A stretch of 52,173 bases of DNA, taken from an uncultured bacterium (GTDB taxonomy: Bacteria > Actinomycetota > Coriobacteriia > Coriobacteriales > Coriobacteriaceae). The position numbers were made by a program, and so were the translations under genes. A model generated the notes under the pieces. The model had not been told where the DNA came from. It saw only the letters and a list, made by a program, of their open reading frames with translations, and searched no databases. Positions 24,403-34,447 of this stretch are shown piece by piece (position 1 is the stretch's first letter; the number at the start of each line of letters is the position of its first letter). The stretch lies in NCBI GenBank assembly GCA_905215385.1, contig CAJMPY010000019.1, positions 1-52,173 of the forward strand, in the 5' to 3' direction.

Positions 24403-25980
24403 ATGGAAACTCGGGACGAGCCGTCTATCCATCTACGGCGCAGCCCCTTATTCAAAAGGACGGTGAGTGCATCCATGGAGCGTGCAAGCGGCGTTCTGAT
24501 GCCCGTTTCGTCATTGCCCGGACCTTACGGTATCGGCGGCTTTGGCTGGAACGCCTATGACTTTGTCGATTTCCTCGCCTCGTGCAAACAACATTACTGG
24601 CAGATTCTCCCCCTTACGACAACGAGCTATGGCGACTCGCCCTATCAGTCGTTCTCGGCCCGTGCGGGCAACCCCAATTTCATCGACTTTGCCGAGCTTA
24701 TCGAGGCAGGGTATCTGGAGCAGTGCGATATCGACGGCGTGTACCTGGGCTCCGACCCCAGCAATGTCGACTATGGTGCCATCTTTGGTGGCCGTCGTCA
24801 GATTCTCGACCGCGCCGCCGAGCGCTTTGCCGCCGACAAGCCGGCCGACTTCGACGACTTTGTCCAAGCAAACGAAGACTGGCTCATCCCCTACTGCGAG
24901 TTCATGACCGTCAAGGAGGAGTGCGGTCTCAAGGCCTTTTGGGAGTGGCCCGCAGAGCTCCGTACCCGCGGCGAGGCTTCTGCCAAGGTCTGCGCCGCCC
25001 ATCCCGCGCGCATGCTCTACCACCAGATGACGCAGTACTTCTTCAATCGTCAGTGGAGCCGCCTCAAGGCCTATGCCAACGAGCGCGATATCCTCATCAT
25101 CGGCGACCTGCCCATCTATGTCTCGCGCGACTCCGTCGAGATGTGGGCCACGCCCGAGCTCTTTAAGATCGACGCCGCCGGTAATCCTGTGAGTGTCGCC
25201 GGCACGCCGCCCGACCAGTTCTCGGCCACCGGCCAGTACTGGGGCAATCCCATCTACGACTGGGACGCCATGGAAGCCGACGGTTTCTCCTGGTGGGAGG
25301 GCCGTATCCGCGCCGCCCTCGACATGTACGATGTCATCCGCCTGGATCACTTCCGCGGCTTCGAGGCCTATTGGGAGGTGCCGTTCTCCTCACCCGATTC
25401 GTCCTACGGTTCGTGGACGCAGGGCCCCGGCCTCAAGTTCTTCAAGACGCTCGAGGAAAAGCTCGGCACGCTGCCCATCATCGCCGAAGACCTGGGCTTC
25501 CTCACCCCCGGCGTCATCGACATGCGCGACAACTCGGGCTTCCCCGGCATGAAGATCTTGCAGTTCGCCTTTGAGGGCACCAACTCGTACTACCTGCCGC
25601 ACAACTACATTGCCAACACCGTCGCCTATGTGGGCACACACGACAACGAGACGGCGCGCGGTTGGTTTGAGGGAACGGCCACCCCGCGTCAGCGCGAGCA
25701 GGCGGCCCTGTACACCCACCAGCAGGCAGGCGAGCCCATGGCCGATGCACTCAACCGCGCCATCGCCGCCAGCGTGAGCGACACGTGCATCTACACCATG
25801 CAGGACCTGCTCAACCTGGGCAACGAGGCGCGCATCAACACTCCCGCCACCATGGGCGGCAACTGGACCTGGCGCATGCTCGATGGCGCCATCACCCGCG
25901 AGCTCGAGCACAAGCTCACCGGCTGGACCGAGACCTACTTCCGCATCCCGTCGGAAGACGAAATTGAGCTTCCCCAATAG
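24403..25980 (+). CDS. malQ: 4-alpha-glucanotransferase (GH77 amylomaltase)
   Basis: A 525-residue enzyme that moves glucan segments between malto-oligosaccharides in the cytosol. GH77 features in order are SGVLMPVSSLPGPYGIGGFG, QILPLTTTSYGDSPYQSFSA, GDLPIYVSRDSVEMWA, VIRLDHFRGFEAYW with the nucleophile Asp, IIAEDLGFLTP with the Glu, and VGTHDNETARGW. An internal ATG at 24475 (MERASGVLM) with GGTGAG 7 nt upstream is an attractive alternative start, matching the usual N-terminus and leaving room for the promoter. It works with the glycogen phosphorylase next door and the sugar ABC transporter. Confidence 0.95.
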   Translation: METRDEPSIHLRRSPLFKRTVSASMERASGVLMPVSSLPGPYGIGGFGWNAYDFVDFLASCKQHYWQILPLTTTSYGDSPYQSFSARAGNPNFIDFAELIEAGYLEQCDIDGVYLGSDPSNVDYGAIFGGRRQILDRAAERFAADKPADFDDFVQANEDWLIPYCEFMTVKEECGLKAFWEWPAELRTRGEASAKVCAAHPARMLYHQMTQYFFNRQWSRLKAYANERDILIIGDLPIYVSRDSVEMWATPELFKIDAAGNPVSVAGTPPDQFSATGQYWGNPIYDWDAMEADGFSWWEGRIRAALDMYDVIRLDHFRGFEAYWEVPFSSPDSSYGSWTQGPGLKFFKTLEEKLGTLPIIAEDLGFLTPGVIDMRDNSGFPGMKILQFAFEGTNSYYLPHNYIANTVAYVGTHDNETARGWFEGTATPRQREQAALYTHQQAGEPMADALNRAIAASVSDTCIYTMQDLLNLGNEARINTPATMGGNWTWRMLDGAITRELEHKLTGWTETYFRIPSEDEIELPQ

Positions 25981-26028
25981 GAGCCACCGCGCCCGACCCC
26001 ACCCCATCGTGCGGACGCGTCCGTTTTC

Positions 26029-26068
26029 CCCGCGCGAGGCCACTCCAATCCCTCGCGCGGGCTTCTTT
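26029..26068 (+). terminator. malQ terminator
   Basis: CCCGCGCGAGG (26029-26039) pairs with CCTCGCGCGGG (26051-26061), followed by CTTCTTTT. Confidence 0.85.
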
Positions 26069-26108
26069 TGAATTTCTGACATGTAATCAACCCATCACAG
26101 GAGGAAAC

Positions 26109-28376
<2,268 letters not shown>

Positions 28377-28401
28377 TTCGGTTTCATCGCCCATCCTCTT
28401 G

Positions 28402-28435
28402 AAAACGGAGCCACGGCAACGCGGCTCCGTTTTTT
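28402..28435 (+). terminator. glgP terminator
   Basis: AAAACGGAGCC, a 10-nt loop, then GGCTCCGTTTTTT; an 11-bp stem running into the T tract. Confidence 0.9.
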
Positions 28436-28474
28436 GTGCTCGCACGTTACCCTGTGATCCGACTCGGCCAAACA

Positions 28475-28693
28475 ATCTCGATCCATAACAACTACTCAAC
28501 CAAAACGGTCCCAGCTGTTACAGATTGAGACATACCGGCCCCTCCCCTTGGGTTTATCTCAATCTGTAACATCTAGCAGGTGAAATTCGCCTTTGGTGTT
28601 ACAGATTTAGATGAAATGGTTAGCTCAGCGGAACCGTCTCGATCTGTAACATCTAACGTCCGAAATCGGCCCTATCCGTTACAGATCGAGACA
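28475..28693. repeat. Alternating inverted repeats, family III (REP/BIME-like)
   Basis: The 16-mer GTTACAGATTGAGACA and variants occur in alternating orientation: a degenerate copy at 28475-28489 (-), then 28517-28532 (+), 28555-28570 (-), 28598-28613 (+), 28635-28650 (-) and 28678-28693 (+). Spacers are 22-27 nt and unrelated to each other. Neighbouring copies can form stem-loops in either register. The cluster fills the gap between the convergent glgP and ABC-ATPase genes; no ORF is present. Confidence 0.9.
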
Positions 28694-28724
28694 AACGACC
28701 GGTCAGGCAGTCCCAACACAAAGA

Positions 28725-28763
28725 AAGGCTCCCCTCTCGCCCAGTGGACGGGAGGGGAGCCTT
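28725..28763 (-). terminator. Terminator of the sugar ABC operon
   Basis: AAGGCTCCCCTC (28725-28736) pairs with GAGGGGAGCCTT (28752-28763). On the minus strand the hairpin is followed by TCTTTG. It lies 69 bp past the ATPase stop. Confidence 0.75.
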
Positions 28764-28831
28764 ATATGTGACCGCGGCAAAAGGATGGCAATACCGCAGT
28801 CGCCCAAAGGAAGGGCCTGGTTGCACCGGGC

Positions 28832-30031
28832 CTAGATAAGGTTCTTGCCAGAGACCTTATCGAAGAGGTGGGTCGCGTTCTTCTCAAACTTGAACCAGAT
28901 GGGGTCGCCCGCCTTGAGCGCACCCTTGGCCTCGAGGTCGACAACGGGAATGATCAGGACGAACTGGCCATCGGGAGCGGTCACGTGGACATGCTCGGTC
29001 GAACCCATGAGCTCGGTCACCTCGACGGTACCCTGGAGCGCGCCCTCCTCGTCCTTGTCGGCAAGCAGAATCTGCTCGGGACGCACGCCGGCCGTGATCT
29101 CCTTCACGTCGCCGCCGTCCCAGTTGAGAGCAAGCTGAGCGCAGGTCTCGGGGGCGAGCGCCACGTTCATATCCTCGGTCTTGACGGTAAAGCCGTTGCC
29201 CGAGCGCACCAGCTGGGCATCGAAGAAGTTCATCTGCGGCACGCCAATAAAGCCGGCGACGAAGATGTTCGCGGGATGGTTGAAGACCTCCTGCGGGGTG
29301 GCGATCTGCTGGACGACGCCGTCCTTCATGACCACGATACGGTCACCGAGGGTCATGGCCTCGGTCTGGTCATGAGTGACGTAGATGAACGTGCCCTTGA
29401 TCTCGTGGCGCAGCTTGATGAGCTCGGCACGCATCTGGTTACGCAGCTTGGCGTCCAGGTTGGACAGCGGCTCGTCCATCAGGAAGACCTTAGGATCACG
29501 CACGATGGCGCGGCCGATGGCGACGCGCTGACGCTGACCGCCGGAGAGCGCCTTAGGCTTACGGTCGAGGTACTCGGTAATACCCAGGATCTCGGCAGCG
29601 GAGCGAACCTTACGGTCGATCTCGTCCTTGGGGACCTTCTTGAGCTCGAGCGTAAACGCCATGTTCTCGTACACCGTCATATTGGGGTACAGAGCATAGC
29701 TCTGGAACACCATGGCGATGTCGCGGTCCTTGGGAGCGACGTCGTTGACGCGCTTGCCATCGATGAGCACATCGCCCGAGGTGATGTCCTCCAGGCCGGC
29801 GACCATGCGCATCGTCGTGGACTTACCACAGCCAGAAGGGCCAACGAGGACGATAAACTCCTGGTCATGCACGGTGAGGTTAAAGTCCTCCACCGCGAGC
29901 ACGCCGTCCTCGGTAACCTTGAGGTTGTGCTTCTTCTCCTCGGTCTTCTTCTTTTTGCCAAAGAAGCCCTTCTTTTTGGACTCGTTGTTGGGATACACCT
30001 TCTGAACATGTTTGAGAACGATCTCGGCCAT
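28832..30031 (-). CDS. Sugar ABC transporter ATPase (MsmK/UgpC type)
   Basis: A 399-residue ATPase. Walker A is VGPSGCGKSTT (about residues 63-73), signature LSGGQRQRVAIGRA, Walker B VFLMDEPLSNLDAK. The C-terminal TOBE/OB regulatory domain carries GVRPEQILL. Residues about 15-44 are an unusual Lys-rich insertion (ESKKKGFFGKKKKTEEKK) between the first two strands; the family normally has a short turn there. It powers the MalF/MalG-like permeases upstream in the same operon, and MsmK-type ATPases often serve several sugar importers. Confidence 0.94.
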   Translation of the reverse strand: MAEIVLKHVQKVYPNNESKKKGFFGKKKKTEEKKHNLKVTEDGVLAVEDFNLTVHDQEFIVLVGPSGCGKSTTMRMVAGLEDITSGDVLIDGKRVNDVAPKDRDIAMVFQSYALYPNMTVYENMAFTLELKKVPKDEIDRKVRSAAEILGITEYLDRKPKALSGGQRQRVAIGRAIVRDPKVFLMDEPLSNLDAKLRNQMRAELIKLRHEIKGTFIYVTHDQTEAMTLGDRIVVMKDGVVQQIATPQEVFNHPANIFVAGFIGVPQMNFFDAQLVRSGNGFTVKTEDMNVALAPETCAQLALNWDGGDVKEITAGVRPEQILLADKDEEGALQGTVEVTELMGSTEHVHVTAPDGQFVLIIPVVDLEAKGALKAGDPIWFKFEKNATHLFDKVSGKNLI

Positions 30032-30099
30032 GTCTCTACCTTTCGATACGCGGCGCCACGCTGAGGGGCGCCGCCAAAACTTGCAAAACAGTTACGGCA

Positions 30100-30939
30100 T
30101 CAGCCCTTGACGGCACCTGCCACAACGCCGTCAATGATGTACTTCTGGCAGAAGATGTACATGATGACGATGGGGATGACGACCATCATGATGCATGCCA
30201 TCATGGGGCCGAGCTCGACGTGGCCATAGCCGCCACGGAAGTACTGGATCAAGATAGGAATGGTCTTGTACTTGGTGGAGTCGAGCGTAAGGTAGGGCAG
30301 CAGATAGTCGTTCCAGACCCACATGGTCTCAAGGATGCCGACCGAAAGATAGGTGGGCTTCATAATGGGAAGGACGATCTTAAAGAACACCTGGACCGGG
30401 TTGCAGCCGTCGATCATGGCCGCTTCCTCAATCTCGAGCGGGATGTTCTTGACGAAGCCGGCGAACATAAAGACCGCGAGGCCCGCGCCAAAACCAAGGT
30501 AGATGAAGCAGATGTTAAACGGCGTGTTAAAGCCGATGCGGTCCGCGAGGTTGGACAGCGTGAACATGAGCATCTGGAACGGTACGACCATCGAGAAGAC
30601 GAACAGGTAATAGAAGAAGTTCGAGATCTTGCTGTTGACGCGCACCACGTACCAAGCGCACATGGAGCAGCACACCAGAATCAGCACGACCGACGTGACC
30701 GTGATGATGAGCGAGTACATAAACGCCGAGGCAAAGCCCTGCTCGTTCAGAGCGTGCACGTAGTTTGCGAGGCCGTTGAACGTCTCGGGCGTGAGCAGAT
30801 CGAACGCCGTGGTGGTGCTGATTGCGGTCGCTTTCTTAAAGGAATTGAGCGCAATCATGAACACGGGGTAGATCCATGCGAGCGACAGAATCGTAAAGAA
30901 GATCGAGAGCGCGCGGTTGATAGCCTTATCGCGTTTCAT
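30100..30939 (-). CDS. Sugar ABC permease, MalG type
   Basis: A 279-residue inner-membrane permease with six membrane segments. The EAA-loop sequence EIEEAAMIDGCNPVQVFFKI, which contacts the ATPase, is followed by VLPIMKPTYLSVGILETMWVWN as separate conserved elements of the CUT1 family. The start overlaps the MalF stop by one base (TAATG). It imports oligosaccharides with the partner permease. Confidence 0.93.
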   Translation of the reverse strand: MKRDKAINRALSIFFTILSLAWIYPVFMIALNSFKKATAISTTTAFDLLTPETFNGLANYVHALNEQGFASAFMYSLIITVTSVVLILVCCSMCAWYVVRVNSKISNFFYYLFVFSMVVPFQMLMFTLSNLADRIGFNTPFNICFIYLGFGAGLAVFMFAGFVKNIPLEIEEAAMIDGCNPVQVFFKIVLPIMKPTYLSVGILETMWVWNDYLLPYLTLDSTKYKTIPILIQYFRGGYGHVELGPMMACIMMVVIPIVIMYIFCQKYIIDGVVAGAVKG

Positions 30940-31793
30940 TACTGCTGCACCTCCTTGGACCTCGTGGCCTTAAGCTGGATCATAGAAATAGCGACAACCA
31001 GGATGCAGAAGATAACTGCCTTGGCCTGACCGATGCCCTGCCATGCGATGCCAGCACGCGAATAGAACGTGTTGTAGATGTTCAGGGCGAGCATCTCGGT
31101 GGAGTGCGCCGGGGCGCCACCGGTAAGGGCGAGGTTCTGGTCGAACAGCTTAAAGCCGTTGGTGATGGACAGGAACAGGCAGATGGTGATGGTCGGCATC
31201 AGGTTGGGGATCTTAACCTTCCAAAACGTCTGCCATGCCGTAGCGCCATCGACCTTGGCGGCCTCGATGTAGTCAGACGGGATGGACTGCAGACCGGCGA
31301 TGTAGATGATCATCATGTAGCCGACCTGCTGCCACAGGGTCAGGATGATAAGGCCCCAGAAGCCAGCAGCAGAGTTAAGGGCGATGAGCTGGGCGCCCAC
31401 GTTGGAGAGCAGGCAGTTGATCAGAATCTGCCAAATGTAGCCCAGCACGATGCCGCCGATCAGGTTAGGCATAAAGAAGATCGTACGGAAGATGTTGGTG
31501 CCCTTGAGCGCTTTGCGGGTGAGCGCCTGCGCGATGGCCAGCGCGATCACGTTGATGAGCACCGTCGACAGGAAGGCAAACGCCACGGTAAAGAAGAACG
31601 ACGTGGAGAACTGCGGATCGGACAGCGCGCGCACGTAGTTCTCGATACCGACAAAGTGCGCGTTATTGATGGTAATAAACTGGCAGAACGAGAGATAGAA
31701 ACCCTGGATAAAGGGAATCACGAACCCGATCATAAACGCCAGGCACGTGGGCAGCATAAAGAGCGGCCACCAGCGCTTGAGTGCTTTGCCCAT
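30939..31793 (-). CDS. Sugar ABC permease, MalF type
   Basis: A 284-residue permease with six membrane segments. The N-terminal part is LFMLPTCLAFMIGFVIPFIQ, and the EAA loop is SDYIEAAKVDGATAWQTFWK followed by IPNLMPTI. AAAGGA precedes the ATG. It follows the binding-protein gene after an 87-bp gap containing a strong hairpin. Confidence 0.93.
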   Translation of the reverse strand: MGKALKRWWPLFMLPTCLAFMIGFVIPFIQGFYLSFCQFITINNAHFVGIENYVRALSDPQFSTSFFFTVAFAFLSTVLINVIALAIAQALTRKALKGTNIFRTIFFMPNLIGGIVLGYIWQILINCLLSNVGAQLIALNSAAGFWGLIILTLWQQVGYMMIIYIAGLQSIPSDYIEAAKVDGATAWQTFWKVKIPNLMPTITICLFLSITNGFKLFDQNLALTGGAPAHSTEMLALNIYNTFYSRAGIAWQGIGQAKAVIFCILVVAISMIQLKATRSKEVQQ

Positions 31794-31813
31794 AGAAGGG
31801 TCCTTTCAATATG

Positions 31814-31849
31814 CAGGGGGCGGGCAAACCTACGTCTGCCCGCCCCCTG
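31814..31849 (-). promoter_or_regulatory. Intercistronic stem-loop between binding protein and permeases
   Basis: CAGGGGGCGGGCA (31814-31826) pairs perfectly with TGCCCGCCCCCTG (31837-31849). There is no U tract. Its position is that of stem-loops that protect the binding-protein mRNA and lower permease expression. Confidence 0.75.
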
Positions 31850-31880
31850 TCGCTAATCAGATAGCTTGGGCAGCAACTGC

Positions 31881-33197
31881 TTACTCGGAAGCAGCCTTCT
31901 CGGTCTTCCAGCCATCGACGAAGGCGTTCTTGACGCCGTCCCACTTGGTGTTGTCGGCAGCATAAGCGATGAGAGCCTGCTTGAGGTTCTTCTTCCACTC
32001 CTCGGAGGGGATGTAAACGAAGTCCCAAGCGACGGTCTTCTTGCCGTCCTTGGCCATAGCAACGGCCTGCTGCGAGAAGACGTTGGTGGTCTCCTTAGCG
32101 CTCTTGAACGGGGCGGTCAGACCCATCTTGTCAGCGATGATGCTGGTGGCGGTGTCAGAAGTGACGCACCAATACATGAAGTCCTCGGTGGCCTTCTGGG
32201 CATCCTCGGAAGCCTGGGAGCTGACGCACCAGTAGTTCTCGCCGCCGGAGCACAGGCCCTGGTTCTCCTCGCCGTCGACGCCGATGTAGATCGGCAGCAT
32301 GCCGAGCTGGTCGTCGGTCATACCGGCCTTGGTGAGGTCGGCGTAGGCCCAAGAGCCGTTCTGGTAGAAGACGGCCTTGCCGGTTGCGAACTCGTTGGTG
32401 GCGTCGTCACCGGTCTTGGAGGCGAGCTGCGAAGGATCGCAGGTGGAGTCGGTGATATACAGGTCGAAGATCTGCTTAAAGTTGTCGAGATACTCGCCCT
32501 TGATCTCGTCGTCCTCCTGATTGTGCTCCTTCTCGAACTCGTAGTAGAGCGGGAGGTTGGCGAGGTGCGTGGTGTAGCGCCAGCTGGAGGAGTCATCCAT
32601 GCCGGCGGAAGTGAAGGCACCGTCAACGCCGAGCTCGTCCTTGCGGGCCTGGATGTCATCGGCGCAAGCCTTCAGCTTGTCGAAGGAGTTGATGTCCTCG
32701 GCCTTGTAGCCGGCCTTCTCGAGGAGCTCCTTGTTGTAGATGATGCCGTAGCTCTCCTGAACCCAGTCGATACCCAGATCCTTGCCGTCGGACTGCAGCG
32801 CCAGGGAGTCGTCGATGAGCTCGCCGCGGAGCTTGGTGTCGGAAAGATCGGCGCAGTAGTCCTTCCAGTTCTTAAGGCCGGTGGGGCCGTTGACCTGGAA
32901 CAGCGTCGGAGCGGAGCTCTTGGACATCTCGGACTTGAGCTTCTCCTCGTAGGTGTTGGAGGCGGCGGTCACGATCTTGACCTCGACGCCCTTCTCCTTC
33001 TTGTACGCCTTGGCGATCTCCTTCCACTCCTTGTCGACCTCAGGCTTAAATTGGAGGAAGTAGACCTCGGCAGCGTCACCAGAAGCAGAGGAGCCGGAGC
33101 CGGCAGAACCACCACAGCCCACGAGACCCAGACCAAGAACCGCAGCCGCGGAGCCAGCGAAGCCCAGGAACTGCCTTCTGCTCATTTCGTTCTTCAT
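31881..33197 (-). CDS. Extracellular sugar-binding lipoprotein (ABC, CUT1)
   Basis: A 438-residue lipoprotein. It starts MKNEMSRRQFLGFAGSAA, a twin-arginine-like signal, with lipobox LVGC (Cys28) and a Gly/Ser-rich tether. The mature part follows the family 1 solute-binding fold (VNGPTGLKNW, DWVQESYGIIYNKELLEKAG, GKAVFYQNGSWAYADLT). The ATG at 33197 follows GGGTGG; GTG at 33215 is less likely. It delivers oligosaccharide to the two permeases. The malQ-glgP neighbours suggest maltodextrin, which is inference. Confidence 0.93.
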   Translation of the reverse strand: MKNEMSRRQFLGFAGSAAAVLGLGLVGCGGSAGSGSSASGDAAEVYFLQFKPEVDKEWKEIAKAYKKEKGVEVKIVTAASNTYEEKLKSEMSKSSAPTLFQVNGPTGLKNWKDYCADLSDTKLRGELIDDSLALQSDGKDLGIDWVQESYGIIYNKELLEKAGYKAEDINSFDKLKACADDIQARKDELGVDGAFTSAGMDDSSSWRYTTHLANLPLYYEFEKEHNQEDDEIKGEYLDNFKQIFDLYITDSTCDPSQLASKTGDDATNEFATGKAVFYQNGSWAYADLTKAGMTDDQLGMLPIYIGVDGEENQGLCSGGENYWCVSSQASEDAQKATEDFMYWCVTSDTATSIIADKMGLTAPFKSAKETTNVFSQQAVAMAKDGKKTVAWDFVYIPSEEWKKNLKQALIAYAADNTKWDGVKNAFVDGWKTEKAASE

Positions 33198-33360
33198 TAC
33201 AATCCACCCTTTCACACCGTGGCGGCACCCTTTGCCGCCGCCTTCGGAGATTGGCTCGGGGACTTTGCCCCTTTTGCTGATTTGTACAATACGCTATTTG
33301 GCTAGTTGTTTGAACAAGTATTACTAGAGCGGTAGAAAAACTTCGGTGAACGGTAATTTC

Positions 33361-33380
33361 AACTTGATACTTGACAAGTT
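33361..33380 (-). promoter_or_regulatory. Candidate operator upstream of the sugar ABC operon
   Basis: AACTTGATACTTGACAAGTT; its inner part ACTTGACAAGT (33369-33379) is a perfect dyad around one A. Related ACAAGTATTACT and ATTACTTGTT words lie nearby (about 33313 and 33391). It lies between the ABC operon and the GntR gene, the expected place for that regulator or a LacI protein to bind. Confidence 0.45.
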
Positions 33381-33410
33381 TTGTATAAACAATTACTTGT
33401 TATCGAATGC

Positions 33411-33464
33411 AGAGAAAACGCCCGGTCAAGCCGATGCATCGTCGGTTTGACCGGGCGTTTTCTC
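33411..33464 (-). terminator. Terminator of the GntR gene (bidirectional hairpin)
   Basis: The arms AGAAAACGCCCGGTCAA and TTGACCGGGCGTTTTCT lie on either side of a smaller CCGA/TCGG stem around GATGCATC. It could stop transcription from either side. Confidence 0.8.
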
Positions 33465-33503
33465 TTTGAGGACATGAGTCTCGTCAGGCTGCGAGCTAGC
33501 CGG

Positions 33504-34223
33504 CTATCGCTTGGAGTTGACGCGGTAGTGGAAGATCTCGGGATGCGTGCGGGCATGCGTCACCTCAAATAAGATGCCGTCCGAGGTGTACGACTGGCTC
33601 TCCATAACGGCGACGCAGTTGTACTTGCCAAGGTCCAAGTAGCTGCAGTCCTCATCGTTGGCAAGCTCGACGCTCACCGTACGGCGGCTCGCCATCACTT
33701 TGACGCCACGCTTGTGCTCCAGATAGTCGTAGATAGAGCTTGCCGCAATCTCGGGGGTCAGGCCCTTGGCGATCGACTCCAAAAAGTAGCCGTGGTCCAC
33801 CTGGCGCGCGCTGCCGTTGAGGCTTCGGACACGCACGACGCGAATCAGCTCCTCGCCCACCTTAAAGCCAAGGCGGCGCGACAGTTGCTCAGTGCAAATC
33901 AAATGTTCAAAAGACTTGACCTCGGTCGATGCGACGGCATTGTTGCGTTTTGCGAACTCGCCAAACGACTCAACCTCTTCGAGTGCGCCCAGCATGTCGG
34001 TTTCGCCCTTAAGCCAAATAACGCGCACGCCCTTACCGTGTATAGGCTGCACAAACATCTGGTCGGCCAGCATGCTCAAGGCGCGTCGAACGGTATTGCG
34101 CGTGCAGCCAAACTCCGCGGTCAGCTCGGCTTCGGTTGGCAGCATCTCCTGAAACGCATAGGTCCCGTTAATGATGCGCGAACGGATCTCGCGGTAGATT
34201 CCTTCGTAAATCGCTTTTGGCAT
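33504..34223 (-). CDS. GntR/UTRA regulator (TreR-like)
   Basis: A 239-residue regulator. The N-terminal winged helix reads YEGIYREIRSRIINGTYAFQ, PTEAELTAEFGCTRNTVRRA and HGKGVRVI. A UTRA domain follows, with FGEFAKRNNAVASTEVKSFE as in trehalose/alpha-glucoside repressors. GAGGTGAAGTT precedes the ATG. It is divergent from the PTS-HAD gene and neighbours the sugar ABC operon, so either or both may be its targets. Confidence 0.88.
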   Translation of the reverse strand: MPKAIYEGIYREIRSRIINGTYAFQEMLPTEAELTAEFGCTRNTVRRALSMLADQMFVQPIHGKGVRVIWLKGETDMLGALEEVESFGEFAKRNNAVASTEVKSFEHLICTEQLSRRLGFKVGEELIRVVRVRSLNGSARQVDHGYFLESIAKGLTPEIAASSIYDYLEHKRGVKVMASRRTVSVELANDEDCSYLDLGKYNCVAVMESQSYTSDGILFEVTHARTHPEIFHYRVNSKR

Positions 34224-34283
34224 AACTTCACCTCTAATGAATATGTATGGCTAGGCACGATAGCATTTCTTAAAGTTGTTTAA

Positions 34284-34324
34284 ACCGATTATCGGTAAAG
34301 TACGGATTATTTACCGTCGACGGT
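34284..34324. promoter_or_regulatory. Two palindromes between divergent GntR and PTS genes
   Basis: ACCGAT-T-ATCGGT (34284-34296) and ACCGTCGACGGT (34313-34324) are perfect dyads with similar half-sites. Their centres are about 28 bp apart. They lie in the 224-bp divergent region. A -10-like TACAAT for the PTS gene lies at 34385-34390. Confidence 0.5.
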
Positions 34325-34447
34325 TCCCCCGAAACCCAAATCGGACCGAATCAAAACCGTCAATGCGGCAAGCAGCCAGTCCTCTACAATGAGTTCATTG
34401 TTTAAACGTTCTTGCTCGCACAGCATGTTGCATCCGGAAGGCATATT

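Noticed and set aside
28475..28693. CRISPR array
   Set aside because: Repeats alternate in orientation, are 16 nt, and spacers are 22-27 nt; no cas genes lie in the window.
31866..33305. 479-aa plus-strand open frame opposite the sugar-binding protein
   Set aside because: Low-complexity Leu/Gly/Val shadow; the lipoprotein reading has signal peptide and fold.
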